From the NCBI GenBank assembly GCA_964462515.1, contig CAYWXK010000007.1, positions 41,590-105,589 on the forward strand: DNA of 64,000 nt, read 5' to 3'. Of the stretch, positions 23,920-33,703 are shown in pieces (position 1 is the first letter of the stretch; the number at the start of each line of letters is the position of its first letter). This DNA comes from CAYWXK01 sp964462515 (GTDB lineage: Bacteria > Planctomycetota > Phycisphaerae > Sedimentisphaerales > Anaerobacaceae). A program made the translations under genes and the position numbers. The notes under the pieces are model-generated. The model did no database searches. It saw nothing but the letters and a program-made list of their open reading frames with translations, and had not been told where the DNA came from.

Positions 23920-26367
23920 CTACACATCAAGGTTCTGGACTTCCAGGGCGTGGTCACGGATGAAGTTCCGCCGCGCCTCCACGTCTTCGCCCATCAATAT
24001 ACTAAAAAGCCTGTCTGCCTCACCGGCATCATCGAGCTTGACGCTCAGCAGGGTTCTGGTCCCAGGATTCATTGTCGTATCCCAGAGCTGCTCGGCGTTC
24101 ATCTCACCCAAGCCCTTGAAGCGCTTTATCTCAACTCCCTTGCCGCCTATCTGTCTGATGGCCGAGCAGACCTCACCCAGCGCGGCAATCTCAATTTTTT
24201 CCTGCCCATTTGTTATCTGAAATTTTGTGGGCAGGGCCTCTCCGGAAACAGCCTTCTGGGGCTTCAAAAGGAAATCCTGCAAATCCAGACCAAACTCCTT
24301 CTTCAGTTTTTCATTTAAGCGATTGATTCGCGTAACCTCGTGAAGCTCTTCGGCAACAACGGATTCCTCTTCTATACCCTTACCTTTAATCCGCTCCTTG
24401 AGCTGGTCAACTCTCTTTTCGTAATCATCAAGCTCGTAATAGACTTCCTCACGGTCTTCAATGTAAATCCGAAACCGCGGCAGGCCCCCTTTACGTGCAC
24501 TGTAATAAGCACCGACAAAATCGGCGATATTAATCCCACGCCTCGTCAAAACTGCAATATTACGCTCGACCTCGGCCAGCATTTTCACTAACTCGGAAAG
24601 CTCTTGTTCTGAAAATATCTGGGGCTTTTTAGCTTTTTTGTCCTTCTGGCCGTCTCTTATAACAAGCTGCGTCCCTTCAAGCCCTCGAGTAATCATCCGC
24701 CTGCGCATCTCAGATTCACTAAGGATATATTCAGATTTTTTCTGCCCCTTGAAGGTAACCTCATACAGGGGCGGCTGTGCAATATAAATCATTCGCTCAA
24801 GAAATAGCTGCTGCATCTGTCTAAAGAAAAATGTTAAAAGCAGCGTCCGTATATGCGCCCCATCCACATCGGCATCAGTCATCAGGATAATCTTGCCATA
24901 CCTACACTTGCTTATATCGAATTCATCCGTCCCGATTCCGGTTCCCAGGGCGCTGATGATTGTCTGAATTTCCTCGTGAGCAAGCATTTTTTCCAGGCGG
25001 GCCTTTTCGACGTTTAGGATTTTGCCTTTGAGTGGCAGGATAGCTTGTATATTTCTATCGCGCCCGGCCTTAGCCGACCCGCCGGCCGAGTCGCCCTCTA
25101 CAATAAAGATTTCAGTTGAATGTTTCTCTTTCGAGGCACAGTCCCACAATTTCCCCGGCAGGTTCGCCGCAGAAAGAGCGCCTTTGCGCCTGGTCAGCTC
25201 ACGCGCCTTTCTGGCAGCCTCCCTGGCAGCGGCCGCCTGAATTGCCTTCAGGATTATTCTCTTTGCCTCCGCCGGATGCTCCTCCAGATAATGCCCAAGC
25301 TGTTCATTAACCACGGTCTCGACAAAGCTGCCGACCTCCGGGTTAGTCAACCGCACCTTTGTCTGCGCCTCAAAATGCGGCTCGGCAACCTTCACTGCCA
25401 CAACTGCAGTCAGTCCCTCCCTTAAATCATCGCCGACAGGCGCCTGCCCATTCTTTATCAGGTCATTGGTCCTGGCATAATAATTCATCGTCCTGGTTAA
25501 AGCTGTTTTTAACCCCGACAGATGCGTGCCGCCGTCAATATTTCGTATGTTATTGGCGAAGGCCAGCACGTTCTCCGTGTAGCCGTCATTATACTGCAGC
25601 GCCACTTCACAGCTCACTCTCGCTGCGGCATCCTCCTTGGCCAGATAAATAATATCCGAGTGCAGTGTCTCTTTGCCCTCATTAAGATGTCGGACAAAGG
25701 CCCTGATTCCCTCTTCGAACCTGAACGTCTCCCTCTTGTTGACCCTGTCGTCTCGCAAGCTAATCCGCAGGCCGGCATTCAAATATGCCAGCTCCCTCAC
25801 TCGCTGTAGAAGAGTATCATAGTCGAACTCGATGTCGCCGAATATTTGACTATCCGGCATAAACGATATCTTTGTGCCCTGCTTGGTGGTCGGCCCTATC
25901 TCCTTTACAGGCGCACGCCTTACTCCCCTGGCGCATTCGAAATGATAGTGCCTCCCGTCACGATACACATCTGCTTCGAGCCATTCACTAAGAGCATTCA
26001 CCGCACTGACCCCTACCCCATGCAGTCCGCCAGCGACCTTATAGCTGTCAGTGTCGAACTTCCCTCCGGCATGCAGCTTTGTCAGCGCTACCTCCAGAGC
26101 GCTTACCTTCGCTTCCTTATGCTCTTCGACCGGGATACCCCGCCCATCGTCCTCAACTGCGCAGCTGCCATCGGCGTGGATACGCGCGGCTATCTCGTTA
26201 CAGAACCCAGCCAACGCTTCATCTACCGAGTTATCCAATACCTCGTGCACCAGATGATGTAATCCGCCGCTTCCACGGTCCCCAATATACATCTCCGGGT
26301 GTTTGCGCACTGCTTCTATACCCCCCAGTATTTTTATCTTGCTGGCATCGTATTTATGGTCTTTCAT
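23920..26367 (-). CDS. gyrB: DNA gyrase subunit B
   Basis: The 815-residue ATPase subunit of gyrase introduces negative supercoils with GyrA. The GHKL ATPase region has VLDNSVDEALAG and EDDGRGIPV. GGLHGVGVSAVNALS is the ATP lid. The TOPRIM domain has EGDSAGGSAKAGRDR, LPLKGKILN and TDADVDGAHIRTLLL. The C-terminal GEMNAEQLWDTTMNP is diagnostic of GyrB. A region of about 150 residues between TOPRIM and this motif is similar in position to the insert of E. coli GyrB. It is the last gene of dnaN-dciA-like-gyrB and converges with the DUF503 gene. Confidence 0.97.
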   Translation of the reverse strand: MKDHKYDASKIKILGGIEAVRKHPEMYIGDRGSGGLHHLVHEVLDNSVDEALAGFCNEIAARIHADGSCAVEDDGRGIPVEEHKEAKVSALEVALTKLHAGGKFDTDSYKVAGGLHGVGVSAVNALSEWLEADVYRDGRHYHFECARGVRRAPVKEIGPTTKQGTKISFMPDSQIFGDIEFDYDTLLQRVRELAYLNAGLRISLRDDRVNKRETFRFEEGIRAFVRHLNEGKETLHSDIIYLAKEDAAARVSCEVALQYNDGYTENVLAFANNIRNIDGGTHLSGLKTALTRTMNYYARTNDLIKNGQAPVGDDLREGLTAVVAVKVAEPHFEAQTKVRLTNPEVGSFVETVVNEQLGHYLEEHPAEAKRIILKAIQAAAAREAARKARELTRRKGALSAANLPGKLWDCASKEKHSTEIFIVEGDSAGGSAKAGRDRNIQAILPLKGKILNVEKARLEKMLAHEEIQTIISALGTGIGTDEFDISKCRYGKIILMTDADVDGAHIRTLLLTFFFRQMQQLFLERMIYIAQPPLYEVTFKGQKKSEYILSESEMRRRMITRGLEGTQLVIRDGQKDKKAKKPQIFSEQELSELVKMLAEVERNIAVLTRRGINIADFVGAYYSARKGGLPRFRIYIEDREEVYYELDDYEKRVDQLKERIKGKGIEEESVVAEELHEVTRINRLNEKLKKEFGLDLQDFLLKPQKAVSGEALPTKFQITNGQEKIEIAALGEVCSAIRQIGGKGVEIKRFKGLGEMNAEQLWDTTMNPGTRTLLSVKLDDAGEADRLFSILMGEDVEARRNFIRDHALEVQNLDV

Positions 26368-26447
26368 AGTATTCTACTATATGTATATCGGACTTATCCC
26401 GCGACAAACTATCGCAAATTTTCCACCCTCGCCCCTAAAAAGCCTGT

Positions 26448-26858
26448 TCAGGCGAGACTAACTTTGATTTTCTCTACTGGAATACGTGGGTGCCAGCGAC
26501 GCAGCTCTCCCAGAAGCTGTGAGCTACACAACTGTAGCTCATACATATATGCCGCCGAATCTACTGCTATCTTAAGCTGCCCGCCGAAAAGCCCGGCAAT
26601 CTGACAGTGCTCGACTAGCCCGGATGGCAGAACCTGGCTGCAAACCTGTGCTGCTGCCTCGATATAACCCTGCCGATTCAAAACCTGGTTGTCCATAAAC
26701 TCTCGTAACACCTCGCCTAACCTTACCGCTCCTGGATATTTACGAGCCTGCCTATTCGCCTCACTTCGCCCTTGCTCACCAGGCCTGATATTATCCCGTA
26801 AATAGCGTTTCAGATTCTGCACTTTATGGACACCACTAACACGCTTAGGTTGACCCAC
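26448..26858 (-). CDS. DUF721/DciA-like protein
   Basis: The 136-residue product matches the DUF721/DciA pattern: LGEVLREFMD...GYIEAAAQVCSQVLPSGLVEHCQ followed by GQLKIAVDSAAYMYELQLCSSQLLGELRR, the KH-like fold with the final Leu-Leu helix. DciA loads the replicative helicase DnaB in bacteria without DnaC. Its place between dnaN and gyrB beside the candidate origin fits that role. The start is a GTG at 26858, 30 bases after the dnaN stop, with only a weak ribosome binding site. Confidence 0.8.
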   Translation of the reverse strand: MGQPKRVSGVHKVQNLKRYLRDNIRPGEQGRSEANRQARKYPGAVRLGEVLREFMDNQVLNRQGYIEAAAQVCSQVLPSGLVEHCQIAGLFGGQLKIAVDSAAYMYELQLCSSQLLGELRRWHPRIPVEKIKVSLA

Positions 26859-26888
26859 CGGACTTACGGCGGGATAATATCGCGGACT

Positions 26889-27995
26889 TTAACCTAAGTT
26901 AATCGGCATCAGAACATAGAGGAAATTCGCCCCGCTTTTAATCACGCCGGGCCTGTCAGGCTGACCTAACTCTAAATCAAACTCCGGCGTCTTGATAACC
27001 CGCAGAGCATCAACCAAAAATTGCGGATTAAAGCCTATTTCTATCGGCTCGCCCTTATAATCAACCACCATATCTACCTGGGCATCTCCCGTCTCAGGAG
27101 CTCTACAGGAAAACATAATTTTATCCTTTCCTATCGATAGCTTAATGCCCCTCGATTCTTCACTGGTCAGCAGCGCCGCCCGGCGAACTGCGCTTAGCAC
27201 CACCTCGGTCGGAAGCGTCATCTTGTTCTGGTAATCGGCGGGGATGATGTCCTCATACTTGGGGAAGTTGCCTTCAACAAGATTCGAGCTTATAACTACA
27301 TTTCCACAGCTAATCAGTATCTGGTTCTCAAGCAGCTTAACTGCGACGCTGTCCTTGTCGCTTGCCCCAACTTTTTCTAATAAAGCCATTGTTTTGGCCG
27401 GCACTATGATGTTTGGCCCGCCTTTGTGCTTGGCAGGAGCGGAGGTAAGATTGACCCTGCTGCGCGCTAATCTCCTGCCGTCAGTCGCAACCAACAATAA
27501 TTTCTTGTCCCGAATCTCCCATAGCACCCCGTTAATCGCATAACGACTGCTTTCTCTGGCCGTGGCAAACAAGCACTGTTCTATTCCCACTTTGAGATTT
27601 CCTAAGCCAACCTCAAGGTCAGCCGCGCCTTCAAAGCCGGGCACTATTGGATACTGGGAGGCCTCTTGACCATAAATCGTAAATCGGCTGTCTGCTCCTT
27701 TAACATGACAGGTGCCTTCGGTAACATCTACTGCCAACACTTCATCTGTACTTTCTCGCACAACGGCCGCCAGCCGGTCTGCCGGAACAACTACTTCGCC
27801 TTCCTTCTGCACCTCTACTTCAGGAATCAACTGGCTAATTCCAACTTCTAAGTCTGTTCCATAGAGGCGCACTTCCTTATTCTGTGCAGTAACTCGAACG
27901 CAGCGAAGTATCGGCTTGGGTGTCCGGCTTGGCACAACCGCGGTTACTAACCCTAACGCTTCAACAAACGCGTTTCTGTTAAAATTGATTTTCAT
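26889..27995 (-). CDS. dnaN: DNA polymerase III beta sliding clamp
   Basis: DnaN is the ring-shaped processivity clamp of the replicase. From this ATG the protein is 368 residues, the normal length, starting MKINFNRNAFVEALGLV. Typical segments are PILRCVRVTAQ, YGTDLEVGIS, TARESSRYAINGVLW, VATDGRRLA, and the C-terminal LMPINLG. The frame is open to 28061, but AGAGGATGAT lies directly before 27995 and the extra 22 residues do not resemble a clamp. It heads a minus-strand replication operon. No dnaA is present in the window. Confidence 0.96.
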   Translation of the reverse strand: MKINFNRNAFVEALGLVTAVVPSRTPKPILRCVRVTAQNKEVRLYGTDLEVGISQLIPEVEVQKEGEVVVPADRLAAVVRESTDEVLAVDVTEGTCHVKGADSRFTIYGQEASQYPIVPGFEGAADLEVGLGNLKVGIEQCLFATARESSRYAINGVLWEIRDKKLLLVATDGRRLARSRVNLTSAPAKHKGGPNIIVPAKTMALLEKVGASDKDSVAVKLLENQILISCGNVVISSNLVEGNFPKYEDIIPADYQNKMTLPTEVVLSAVRRAALLTSEESRGIKLSIGKDKIMFSCRAPETGDAQVDMVVDYKGEPIEIGFNPQFLVDALRVIKTPEFDLELGQPDRPGVIKSGANFLYVLMPINLG

Positions 27996-28387
27996 ATCAT
28001 CCTCTTTTTGTTTACAACCGCTACTCTGCGAAGCAGCTTCGCTGCGTAGCACAAGGCTCAACTACTCTACAATTGAACATACCCTTAAAACAAACAATCG
28101 TAGTTTACCTGTGTCCAGAGAATTTTGCAATCTTTTTTGCTTAAAAACTTGTCTATTTTAGCGCGTTTTTATCAAAATTTCGCCCGCTTTTTATTTTATT
28201 AGTCACAACCAAGCGATTTCTCCACCCCGTATCTCACAGAGACAGAAGGTTATTAATTATATTTATTATTTAATAAATAGTTATTAGTAATATTCATATA
28301 AGCTGTGAGGTTGTTGGGGTTAAGGTCAACCTGACAGTAAAGTTTTGTCGTAGTGAAGGTTATAGCTGTAGAAAAGCGTAGAGTTAT

Positions 28388-28396
28388 TGTGGATAA
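28388..28396 (-). promoter_or_regulatory. DnaA box
   Basis: TGTGGATAA on the plus strand, i.e. TTATCCACA on the minus strand, is an exact match to the consensus DnaA-binding 9-mer. It lies 109 bases from the end of the longest A/T run. Confidence 0.6.
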
Positions 28397-28592
28397 CTTG
28401 TGAAGTTTACGATGAGTATATTGTTAGGAAAATGAAGAGTCGAGGGATATCGCCTAATAATGTTATTTTCTGCCAAATTCGCACAGGATTCCCAACAGCT
28501 TTCCTAACAGCCTATACCATCCTTCACATCTGTATGCTGCAAAGCACAAGCTGTTCCGAGAGCAGCCATCCCGACAATTTTGCAAAATTTTC

Positions 28593-28621
28593 TTGACAAA
28601 GTGGTTTATCCCTTAACAATA
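28593..28621 (+). promoter_or_regulatory. Possible promoter of marR-activase
   Basis: A perfect -35 TTGACA (28593-28598), 17-base spacer and ACAATA (28616-28621) precede the marR start by about 40 bases. The -10 is poor, so the call is tentative. Confidence 0.4.
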
Positions 28622-28661
28622 TACATCTTAATAATCTTTAAGAGTTTAATAAGAGCGCCCA

Positions 28662-29183
28662 ATGTTGTTAGAAACAGAACTTGGTTTTCGAAACGCTGTA
28701 GTGCTATTGCCACATAAGGCATTGCTGAGCGCATACTATACGTCGGCTCGGCTGAAGAAAAGGGCAGCGGAGTTCCTGCGGCCGTTTGGGTTGACAGACG
28801 TGCATTTTAACGTCCTGATGCTGTTGCAGCACCAGAGTGAGCCGAACGGCGGATTAAGCCAGGCCCAGTTAAGCAGGATGATGCTTGTAAATCGAGCAGA
28901 TATCACTTCAGTTATAGACCGGATGGAAAAAGCAAAGCTGGTCAATCGAACCGCGATACCAGCCGACCGGAGGTGCAATATTATTAAGCTAACAAGCAGG
29001 GGCAAACATTTGCTGGCTCAAATCGAGCCGCTTTACTTTGAGGAGGTCAAAAACATAATGAACGACCTGAGCGAAAAGGAACAAACCCAACTGGTAGGAA
29101 TGCTGGAGAAGATTCGGACCAGAATCGCCAATAATAAAAGAGAGGAACAGGCTGCGCGTTTCGGAGTATTAAAAAGTGAATAG
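28662..29183 (+). CDS. MarR-family transcriptional regulator
   Basis: A 173-residue winged-helix repressor. The HTH is at about 60-110 (LSQAQLSRMMLVNRADITSVIDRMEKAKLV, shown in parts), and the wing has the PADRRCNIIKLTSRGKHLL signature. Such proteins bind palindromic operators as dimers and release on ligand binding. It is 43 bases upstream of the giant activase gene on the same strand and probably regulates it. The start has a weak ribosome binding site. Confidence 0.9.
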   Translation: MLLETELGFRNAVVLLPHKALLSAYYTSARLKKRAAEFLRPFGLTDVHFNVLMLLQHQSEPNGGLSQAQLSRMMLVNRADITSVIDRMEKAKLVNRTAIPADRRCNIIKLTSRGKHLLAQIEPLYFEEVKNIMNDLSEKEQTQLVGMLEKIRTRIANNKREEQAARFGVLKSE

Positions 29184-29226
29184 CAGGATTATACTTACCC
29201 AACACGGATTTTGATGGAGGCAGTTT

Positions 29227-32200
29227 ATGGACGACAAGATGCGACAGGATGTAACGGAACAAGGAAGGGCACGGCAACACAAGGCCGAGCTCCTCAGGGC
29301 CGGCGACGGCGTTTATGTGGGCGTTGACATCGGCTCCACCAGCAGCGACCTGGTTGTCCTCGACCAGGCAGGAAAAGTTCTCTTCTGTGACTACAAACGT
29401 CATCTCGGCAAACCCTTGGAGACCGTGCGTGCACAATTTGAGGCGGCCTTTCAACACATACCTATCTCGCAGGTCGCTCTCGCAGCGGCGACTGGTAATG
29501 CAGGCCGCTTCTTTGCCAAGCTGGTCGATATACCTTTCGTCAATGAGGTCCCTGCGCAGGCTGCGGGCATCTACCATTTGTATCCACAGTTAAAGCAGGC
29601 GACCATAATGGATATGGGCGGCCAGGACAGCAAGCTGATTTTTCTATCTGCCCGGCAAGGCACTCCAAGGATTCGCGATTTTACACTCAATACGGTCTGT
29701 GCAGCAGGCACAGGCTCTTTTCTCGACCAGCAGGCGCAGCGGCTGGGCATCTCCATCGAGGATGAATTTGGTCGCCTGGCCTTGGAGAGCAAAAGCGTTC
29801 CGCGAATGGCAGGCCGATGCTCGGTCTTTGCCAAGAGCGATATGATTCACCTTCAGCAGCAGGCCACACCTATGTATGATATACTGGCCGGCTTGTGCCT
29901 TGCATTGGCTACAAATCTTAAGGGCAACCTCGGTTGCGGACGAGAATTTGTAAAGCCGATTATTTTTACGGGCGGCGTTGCAGCCAATATCGGTGTTGTA
30001 AAGGCCATCGAACAGGTCTTTGAGACGGCTGATGGCGAGTTAATTGTCCCGCAACTGCATTACTTTACGGGCGCAATCGGTGCGGTCCTTGTTGCCAAGC
30101 AGAGGGCCGGCCGAGGCGATACCTCACGAAAAACAGGGACAATTCAGCTTGAAAAACTTAATAGCCATTTGCAGCAACAGGGTTTGGCTCTTCAGCACGC
30201 ACCTCGCCGTGAACGTCTGCCGATACCTCTGTTACCTCCTGCGCAAAGTCCTGTTTATGAACATTTACTGGAGAGTGCAACCGAGCCGATAGATGCGTAT
30301 GTCGGTCTCGACGTCGGTTCCTTGAGCACAAAGGTTTTGGTTATGGACCGGCAAAAACGAATCCTCGCCAAGGTGTATCTGATGACGGCAGGCAGACCTT
30401 TAGAGGCCATCCGACAGGGACTTGATATTGTCGGCAAAAAGGTCGCCGGAAAGGTAAGGATTTTGGGCGCAGCCAGCACCGGCTCAGGCAGGTATCTTAC
30501 AGGCGACTTCATCGGGGCAGATATAGTGATTAACGAAATCACCGCCCAGGCCGCCGGCGCAGCAATAATCAATCCGCAGGTCGATACCATTTTTGAAATT
30601 GGCGGCCAGGACAGCAAATACATATCGCTCGAAAATGGCGTTGTCGTGGATTTTGAGATGAACCACGCCTGTGCTGCCGGCACCGGCTCATTCCTCGAGG
30701 AGCAGGCGCAGCGGCTGGGAATAAGTATTAAAGACGAGTTTGCAGAGCTTGCTTACAAGAGCCAGGCCCCCATAAAACTTGGCGAACGATGCACGGTATT
30801 TATGGAGTCGGACCTGCTCAGTTATATGCAGCAGGGTGCACAGACACCTGACCTTGTGGCGGGACTGAGCTACTCGATTGTCGCCAATTATCTTAACCGT
30901 GTTGTCGGTCGTCGCAAAGTGGGAAACAATATCTGCTTCCAGGGCGGCACGGCTTATAACAAGGCCGTCTGGGCGGCTTTTGAGCAGGTTGTCGGTAAGC
31001 CTGTTATGGTCCCTGACCATCATGAGGTAACAGGGGCCTTGGGAGCCGCCGCCATCGCAGCAGAATATATGCAAAAGAGGGCCGCTAAGGAGGGAAGTGT
31101 CCCGAAAAGCAGCTTTAGAGGATTTGAGAATTTAGTTTCACTTAAATATAGCGTCGAGTCTTTCACCTGCGAGCATTGCCCGAACCATTGTGAGGTAAAG
31201 AAGGTGCAATTACCTGGGGCGGACCCCCTATACTATGGCTCGCGCTGCGATAGATACAACCTGAAAAAGAAAATAATCAAAACCGAAGAGCTCGGCGCAT
31301 TTGAGTATCGTAGGAAAATTTTGTTTGAATACTCCGGCTTTTCCGATAAAGCAGCTCCACAAAAGCAACCCTCGACAAAGACATACGAGGGCAAGTCTAA
31401 AGCCAGAGTAGGCATTCCATTATCTCTGATTTCCTGGCAATTTCTGCCGCTGTACTCTCGGTTTCTCAAATCGCTGGGATTCGAGGTAGTTCTATCCGGT
31501 CAGACGGACAAGCGCATAATAAGAATCGGCGTCGAGTCTGTTACTTCCCAGCCCTGTTTCCCGGTGAAGGTTGCTTTTGGCCACGTTACACAATTGCTCG
31601 AAAAGAAAGTTGACTATATATTTCTGCCCAGCATGGTTTCAGCGCCGGCCAGCTTCCCCATCAATAAGCACAACCAGGTTTGTCCTTACGTTCAATCCTT
31701 TGCATACCAGGCGAAGGCAGCTTTTGCAGGCAAGCTTGGCAAAGCAAAAATCGTAACCGCCCCTATCCGGCTTGGTGAAGGCTATAAACTGGTGGAGAAA
31801 AGTTTTATCGCTCTTGGCAGGGAGCTGAACGTGTCTGCAAAAGAATCCCGCAAGGCGCTCAAGCAGGCCCTCGCTGCTCAAGCCGATTTCGAGCAGGCAT
31901 TGCGGAACAAGGGCAAAGAAATTCTCAGTCGAATCGGTCCCAACCAGAAGGTCTTCGTTTTGGTTTCAAGGCCATATAACGGCTGTGATGATGGTATGAA
32001 TCTGCAGCTGCCCAGAAAACTTTCAGAGCTTGGTGTTCAGATTATCCCGATGGATATGCTTGATGTTAATTCAGCCGAGCTGACCGACCAATCACTGCAC
32101 GAAAATATCTATTGGTCGTATGGCCAGAGAATTTTAAGAGCTGCTGAAATAATACGAAGAGACCCGCGGCTCTTTGCGATTTATCTTTCAAATTTCAGTT

Positions 32201-33699
32201 GCGGCCCCGACTCTTTTATTTCGACTTTCTTTAAGGACATTATGGGTCAAAAACCCTGCCTGCAACTGGAGATTGATGAGCATTCCGCCGATGCCGGCGT
32301 CCTTACCAGGCTGGAGGCATTCCACGAGAGCCTGAAGAACTACCAGAGCGGTTCGGCAGAACAGGCCTCCGCAATAAAGAAACCCCCTGCCCGCTGTTTC
32401 CTCAACAGGCAGAGGACCCTCTATATCCCGTATATGGGCGATGCTGCTTATGGTATGGCTGCATGCTTTAGAGCACACGGGCAGCCCGCTGAGGTTATCC
32501 CGCTGGCGGATGAAACAGCCCTCTTACGGGGAAGGCAGTTCACCAATGGCAAAGAGTGCCTGCCCTGTGCTGTAACAATAGGCGATATGATAAAACTGAT
32601 AAAGGCCCGGGACTTTGATCCTGCAAAAGCGGCCTTCTTTATGCCGGCGGCTTCGGGCCCTTGCAGGTTCGGATTGTATAACTGCCTGCAGCGGCTTGTA
32701 TTGGAGTATGCCGGGATAGAGAATGTCCCTGTCATTGCTCCCAATCAGGACAGCAGCTTCTACCAAGAGTTTCAGGACAGCCTTAATCCGCCTGGCGGCG
32801 AAAAGCATACCAGCTCGACCAGCTTTATGACAGCTATGTGGATTGCCATCATTGGAATAGATTTGCTGCATAAAGTTGTTCTTCGTCTGCGGCCTATTGC
32901 AAAAGAGCCCCAGAAGGCCCAGAGGGTTTATGATTATGCACTTAACCAGTGGGTCAGGGCGGTTGAAGGACGCACAAACTTATCCGGGATGTGTCGGCTT
33001 ATGGAGAGTCTCGCCGGCGAATTTTCTACGGTGGAAATAGACCGGACGATTCGCAAGCCCAGGATAGGAATCGTTGGTGAAATCTACGTCCGAAGTCACC
33101 CGTTTGCTAACGACAACATTGTCGCTCGACTCGAGCAGCTCGGTGCAATTTGTGATTTGGCATCGCTGGCAGAGTGGATTTATTACACAAACTATATCAG
33201 GCGAAAAATGGCGCGGCGAAGAGGCCAGTTGGGTAACTTGCTTACAAACATAATCTTTAACCGCCTGCAGCATAAGATTGAAAGAAAAATTGCAGCGCCT
33301 CTTGAAAAAAGATTCGGCAGATTGGCCGAAGGGCATATAGAGCAGACAATCGAGGCCGCAGAGCCTTATTTGCACCATTCGTTTGAAGGCGAGGCAATCC
33401 TGACCGTAGGCAAAGCCGTTGAGTATTATCACGATGGATTCGGCGGAGTTGTGAATGCGATGCCATTTACCTGTATGCCTTCAACAATCGTCAGCGGCCT
33501 GTCACCAACTATAAGTGCCGACTGCGGCGATATGCCGATTTTGAGTCTGAGCTTTGATGGCCAGGAAGACTCGACCCTGACCACCCGCCTCGAGGCCTTT
33601 GTCGAGGCCGCCAGAGAACGTGTTTTGGCGGACAGGCTGCACGTTCCCGCCGTCATTACGAGCGCACCTGTCCTGAGCGAAGTCGAAGGAGCGAAGTAA
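29227..33699 (+). CDS. Giant acyl-CoA dehydratase activase (two BadF/HgdC ATPase domains plus DUF2229 regions)
   Basis: The 1490-residue protein has two ASKHA ATPase domains of the 2-hydroxyglutaryl-CoA dehydratase activator type: VGVDIGSTSSDLVVLD (about 29-44) and VGLDVGSLSTKVLVMD (about 358-373). Each has MGGQDSK or IGGQDSK and CAAGTGSFL, whose Cys ligates the 4Fe-4S cluster at the dimer interface in known activators. A Cys-rich link (CEHCPNHCEVKK) leads to DUF2229 and HgdB-like regions (RVGIPLSLISWQFLPLY; RIGIVGEIYVRSHPFANDN). ATP-driven electron transfer to a radical dehydratase or related reductase is expected, but no dehydratase subunits are adjacent. GGAGG precedes the ATG. The last residues (PVLSEVEGAK) come from a dispersed repeat. 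Confidence 0.93.
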   Translation: MDDKMRQDVTEQGRARQHKAELLRAGDGVYVGVDIGSTSSDLVVLDQAGKVLFCDYKRHLGKPLETVRAQFEAAFQHIPISQVALAAATGNAGRFFAKLVDIPFVNEVPAQAAGIYHLYPQLKQATIMDMGGQDSKLIFLSARQGTPRIRDFTLNTVCAAGTGSFLDQQAQRLGISIEDEFGRLALESKSVPRMAGRCSVFAKSDMIHLQQQATPMYDILAGLCLALATNLKGNLGCGREFVKPIIFTGGVAANIGVVKAIEQVFETADGELIVPQLHYFTGAIGAVLVAKQRAGRGDTSRKTGTIQLEKLNSHLQQQGLALQHAPRRERLPIPLLPPAQSPVYEHLLESATEPIDAYVGLDVGSLSTKVLVMDRQKRILAKVYLMTAGRPLEAIRQGLDIVGKKVAGKVRILGAASTGSGRYLTGDFIGADIVINEITAQAAGAAIINPQVDTIFEIGGQDSKYISLENGVVVDFEMNHACAAGTGSFLEEQAQRLGISIKDEFAELAYKSQAPIKLGERCTVFMESDLLSYMQQGAQTPDLVAGLSYSIVANYLNRVVGRRKVGNNICFQGGTAYNKAVWAAFEQVVGKPVMVPDHHEVTGALGAAAIAAEYMQKRAAKEGSVPKSSFRGFENLVSLKYSVESFTCEHCPNHCEVKKVQLPGADPLYYGSRCDRYNLKKKIIKTEELGAFEYRRKILFEYSGFSDKAAPQKQPSTKTYEGKSKARVGIPLSLISWQFLPLYSRFLKSLGFEVVLSGQTDKRIIRIGVESVTSQPCFPVKVAFGHVTQLLEKKVDYIFLPSMVSAPASFPINKHNQVCPYVQSFAYQAKAAFAGKLGKAKIVTAPIRLGEGYKLVEKSFIALGRELNVSAKESRKALKQALAAQADFEQALRNKGKEILSRIGPNQKVFVLVSRPYNGCDDGMNLQLPRKLSELGVQIIPMDMLDVNSAELTDQSLHENIYWSYGQRILRAAEIIRRDPRLFAIYLSNFSCGPDSFISTFFKDIMGQKPCLQLEIDEHSADAGVLTRLEAFHESLKNYQSGSAEQASAIKKPPARCFLNRQRTLYIPYMGDAAYGMAACFRAHGQPAEVIPLADETALLRGRQFTNGKECLPCAVTIGDMIKLIKARDFDPAKAAFFMPAASGPCRFGLYNCLQRLVLEYAGIENVPVIAPNQDSSFYQEFQDSLNPPGGEKHTSSTSFMTAMWIAIIGIDLLHKVVLRLRPIAKEPQKAQRVYDYALNQWVRAVEGRTNLSGMCRLMESLAGEFSTVEIDRTIRKPRIGIVGEIYVRSHPFANDNIVARLEQLGAICDLASLAEWIYYTNYIRRKMARRRGQLGNLLTNIIFNRLQHKIERKIAAPLEKRFGRLAEGHIEQTIEAAEPYLHHSFEGEAILTVGKAVEYYHDGFGGVVNAMPFTCMPSTIVSGLSPTISADCGDMPILSLSFDGQEDSTLTTRLEAFVEAARERVLADRLHVPAVITSAPVLSEVEGAK
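33667..33699. repeat. Dispersed repeat encoding the activase C-terminus
   Basis: The element core TCCTGAGCGAAGTCGAAGGA recurs in related forms (CTCAGGACAAGC near 56110, GAGCGGAGTCGA at 42597 and 55934). Here it is in frame and provides the last ten codons. Confidence 0.65.
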
Positions 33700-33703
33700 A
33701 CTA

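Larger units (their letters stand above)
28062..28661. other. Candidate chromosomal replication origin (oriC)
   Basis: This 600-base gene-free spacer separates dnaN (leftward) from the marR gene (rightward). It has an uninterrupted 30-base A/T run at 28250-28279 inside a 51-base stretch with three G/C bases (a likely unwinding element). It also has a perfect DnaA box on the minus strand (TGTGGATAA, 28388-28396). Base composition appears to switch from C-rich to G-rich on the plus strand across this point. The dnaN-dciA-gyrB set is a usual origin neighbour. Only one perfect DnaA box was found by eye, so the call is moderate. Confidence 0.5.

Noticed and set aside
28062..28661. Search for dnaA next to the candidate origin
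   Set aside because: Neither flank encodes the DnaA AAA+ or HTH domain; the right neighbour is a MarR regulator.
29047..29577. 176-codon minus-strand frame
   Set aside because: It is antisense to marR and the activase start; both sense genes have clear domains.
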